Shown in pieces: positions 32,180-32,613 of a stretch of DNA of 32,613 bases. The stretch comes from Candidatus Methylacidiphilales bacterium (GTDB lineage: Bacteria; Verrucomicrobiota; Verrucomicrobiia; Methylacidiphilales; JANWVL01). The notes below the pieces were generated by a model. That model had not been told where the DNA came from. It saw only the letters and a list, made by a program, of their open reading frames with translations, and did no database searches. The DNA lies in NCBI GenBank assembly GCA_025056655.1, contig JANWVL010000171.1:1-32613 (forward strand). The letters run 5' to 3'. Position 1 is the stretch's first letter. Each line of letters begins with the position of its first letter. The position numbers and the translations under genes were made by a program.

Positions 32180-32613
32180 ATGAAAATTCTTAGCCTGTTA
32201 TCCGTCTTGGCACTTATTCCCCTTGCCTCTCTTACAGCGCAGAAAAAAGGCCATACTCAAGCTGAACGGATCGTGCGTGAGCCATCCGTAAAGGAAATTC
32301 CATTTCAATCCAAAACTTCTCAAACGTCTTTTTATCGTCCCCCCAACCCCGTCCCACCACCCTCACCTTTGTCTGAGAGAATGCAAAATTTTTTCACTAA
32401 AGTTATTTCAGGCAAAATTGAGGAGGCTTACCGTGAACTTTTGGCCGATAGCACGTTGACGCAGAATCCAACCAATCTGAAACTTTTCATAGAGCGCACT
32501 TCGAAAGCTTTTGAGGTGTATGGCCGCGCACGCTTCTACGAGATCTACGACAATCGCAAAATCGGCGAGCGTCTTGTCGTGTTGACTTATCTTACAGCTC
32601 AACCGGTTCAACC
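32180..32613 (+). CDS. Secreted protein of unknown function (C-terminus cut by window edge)
   Basis: An open frame runs to the right window edge. From the ATG at 32180 it begins MKILSLLSVLALIPLASLTA, a classical cleavable signal peptide, followed by a Lys/Gln/Pro-rich linker (residues 22-75) and then a likely folded part with LSERMQNFFTKVISGKIEEA, YRELLADSTLTQNP and RARFYEIYDNRKIGERLVVL. The second half resembles the alternating pattern of NTF2-like domains, but that is a weak impression. An ATG at 32165 would add five residues. It is divergent from the rhomboid gene. I do not recognise a family. Confidence 0.7.
   Translation, partial: MKILSLLSVLALIPLASLTAQKKGHTQAERIVREPSVKEIPFQSKTSQTSFYRPPNPVPPPSPLSERMQNFFTKVISGKIEEAYRELLADSTLTQNPTNLKLFIERTSKAFEVYGRARFYEIYDNRKIGERLVVLTYLTAQPVQ

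Noticed and set aside
1-32613. CRISPR array, prophage, insertion sequence or toxin-antitoxin system
   Set aside because: No regularly spaced direct repeats, no transposase or integrase motifs and no paired small toxin-antitoxin frames were seen.

Overview
The window looks like a chromosomal segment from a PVC-superphylum bacterium, most likely a Verrucomicrobiota member. Three things support this: a 50-residue small basic protein of a type reported almost only in Verrucomicrobia and Chlamydiae, a Minf_1886-family protein (named after Methylacidiphilum infernorum), and a ribonucleotide reductase whose small subunit carries the chlamydial-type Phe-for-Tyr active site. Most genes are housekeeping. 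I see no CRISPR array, prophage, transposase or integrase.

Layout. 1-5 kb: a glycosyltransferase cut by the left edge, then a minus-strand cluster (tRNA-Leu, small basic protein, RluB-type pseudouridine synthase, ribosomal protein bS21), a plus-strand heptose-bisphosphate phosphatase-like gene, and a minus-strand set (membrane protein, dCTP deaminase, beta-CASP RNase). This part is extraordinarily G-rich on the plus strand whichever way the genes point. 6-12 kb: acylphosphatase, tRNA-dihydrouridine synthase, an orphan lipoprotein substrate-binding protein, a SpoU methyltransferase, and only the C-terminal half of carbamoyl-phosphate synthase large subunit. 12-18 kb: a plus-strand run with YceD-rpmF-plsX, a D,D-carboxypeptidase, a tiny membrane protein, the Minf_1886 protein and a double-domain M16 peptidase. 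18-20 kb: a minus-strand pair, a photolyase-related protein and a flavin reductase.

20.1-26.6 kb is clearly richer in A+T. It opens with a 409-base intergenic region containing two NrdR-box-like sites, followed by nrdA, nrdB, nadD and rsfS in a tight row, a 314-base gap with a tandem repeat and a strong promoter, and an L,D-transpeptidase lipoprotein. 26.6-32.6 kb returns to higher G+C: ispE, plsC, a detached short atpH, a large FtsX-type permease, a rhomboid protease, and a secreted protein cut by the right edge.

The most notable observations are the class Ic (Phe-type) ribonucleotide reductase under probable NrdR control, the split CarB, a photolyase-related protein that has lost the four cysteines that hold the Fe-S cluster in its family and sits next to a flavin reductase, an ATP synthase delta gene away from any other atp gene, a 10-C homopolymer inside AT-rich nadD, and a promoter placed so that the L,D-transpeptidase mRNA should be leaderless. 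I did not find a convincing wholly new multi-gene system.
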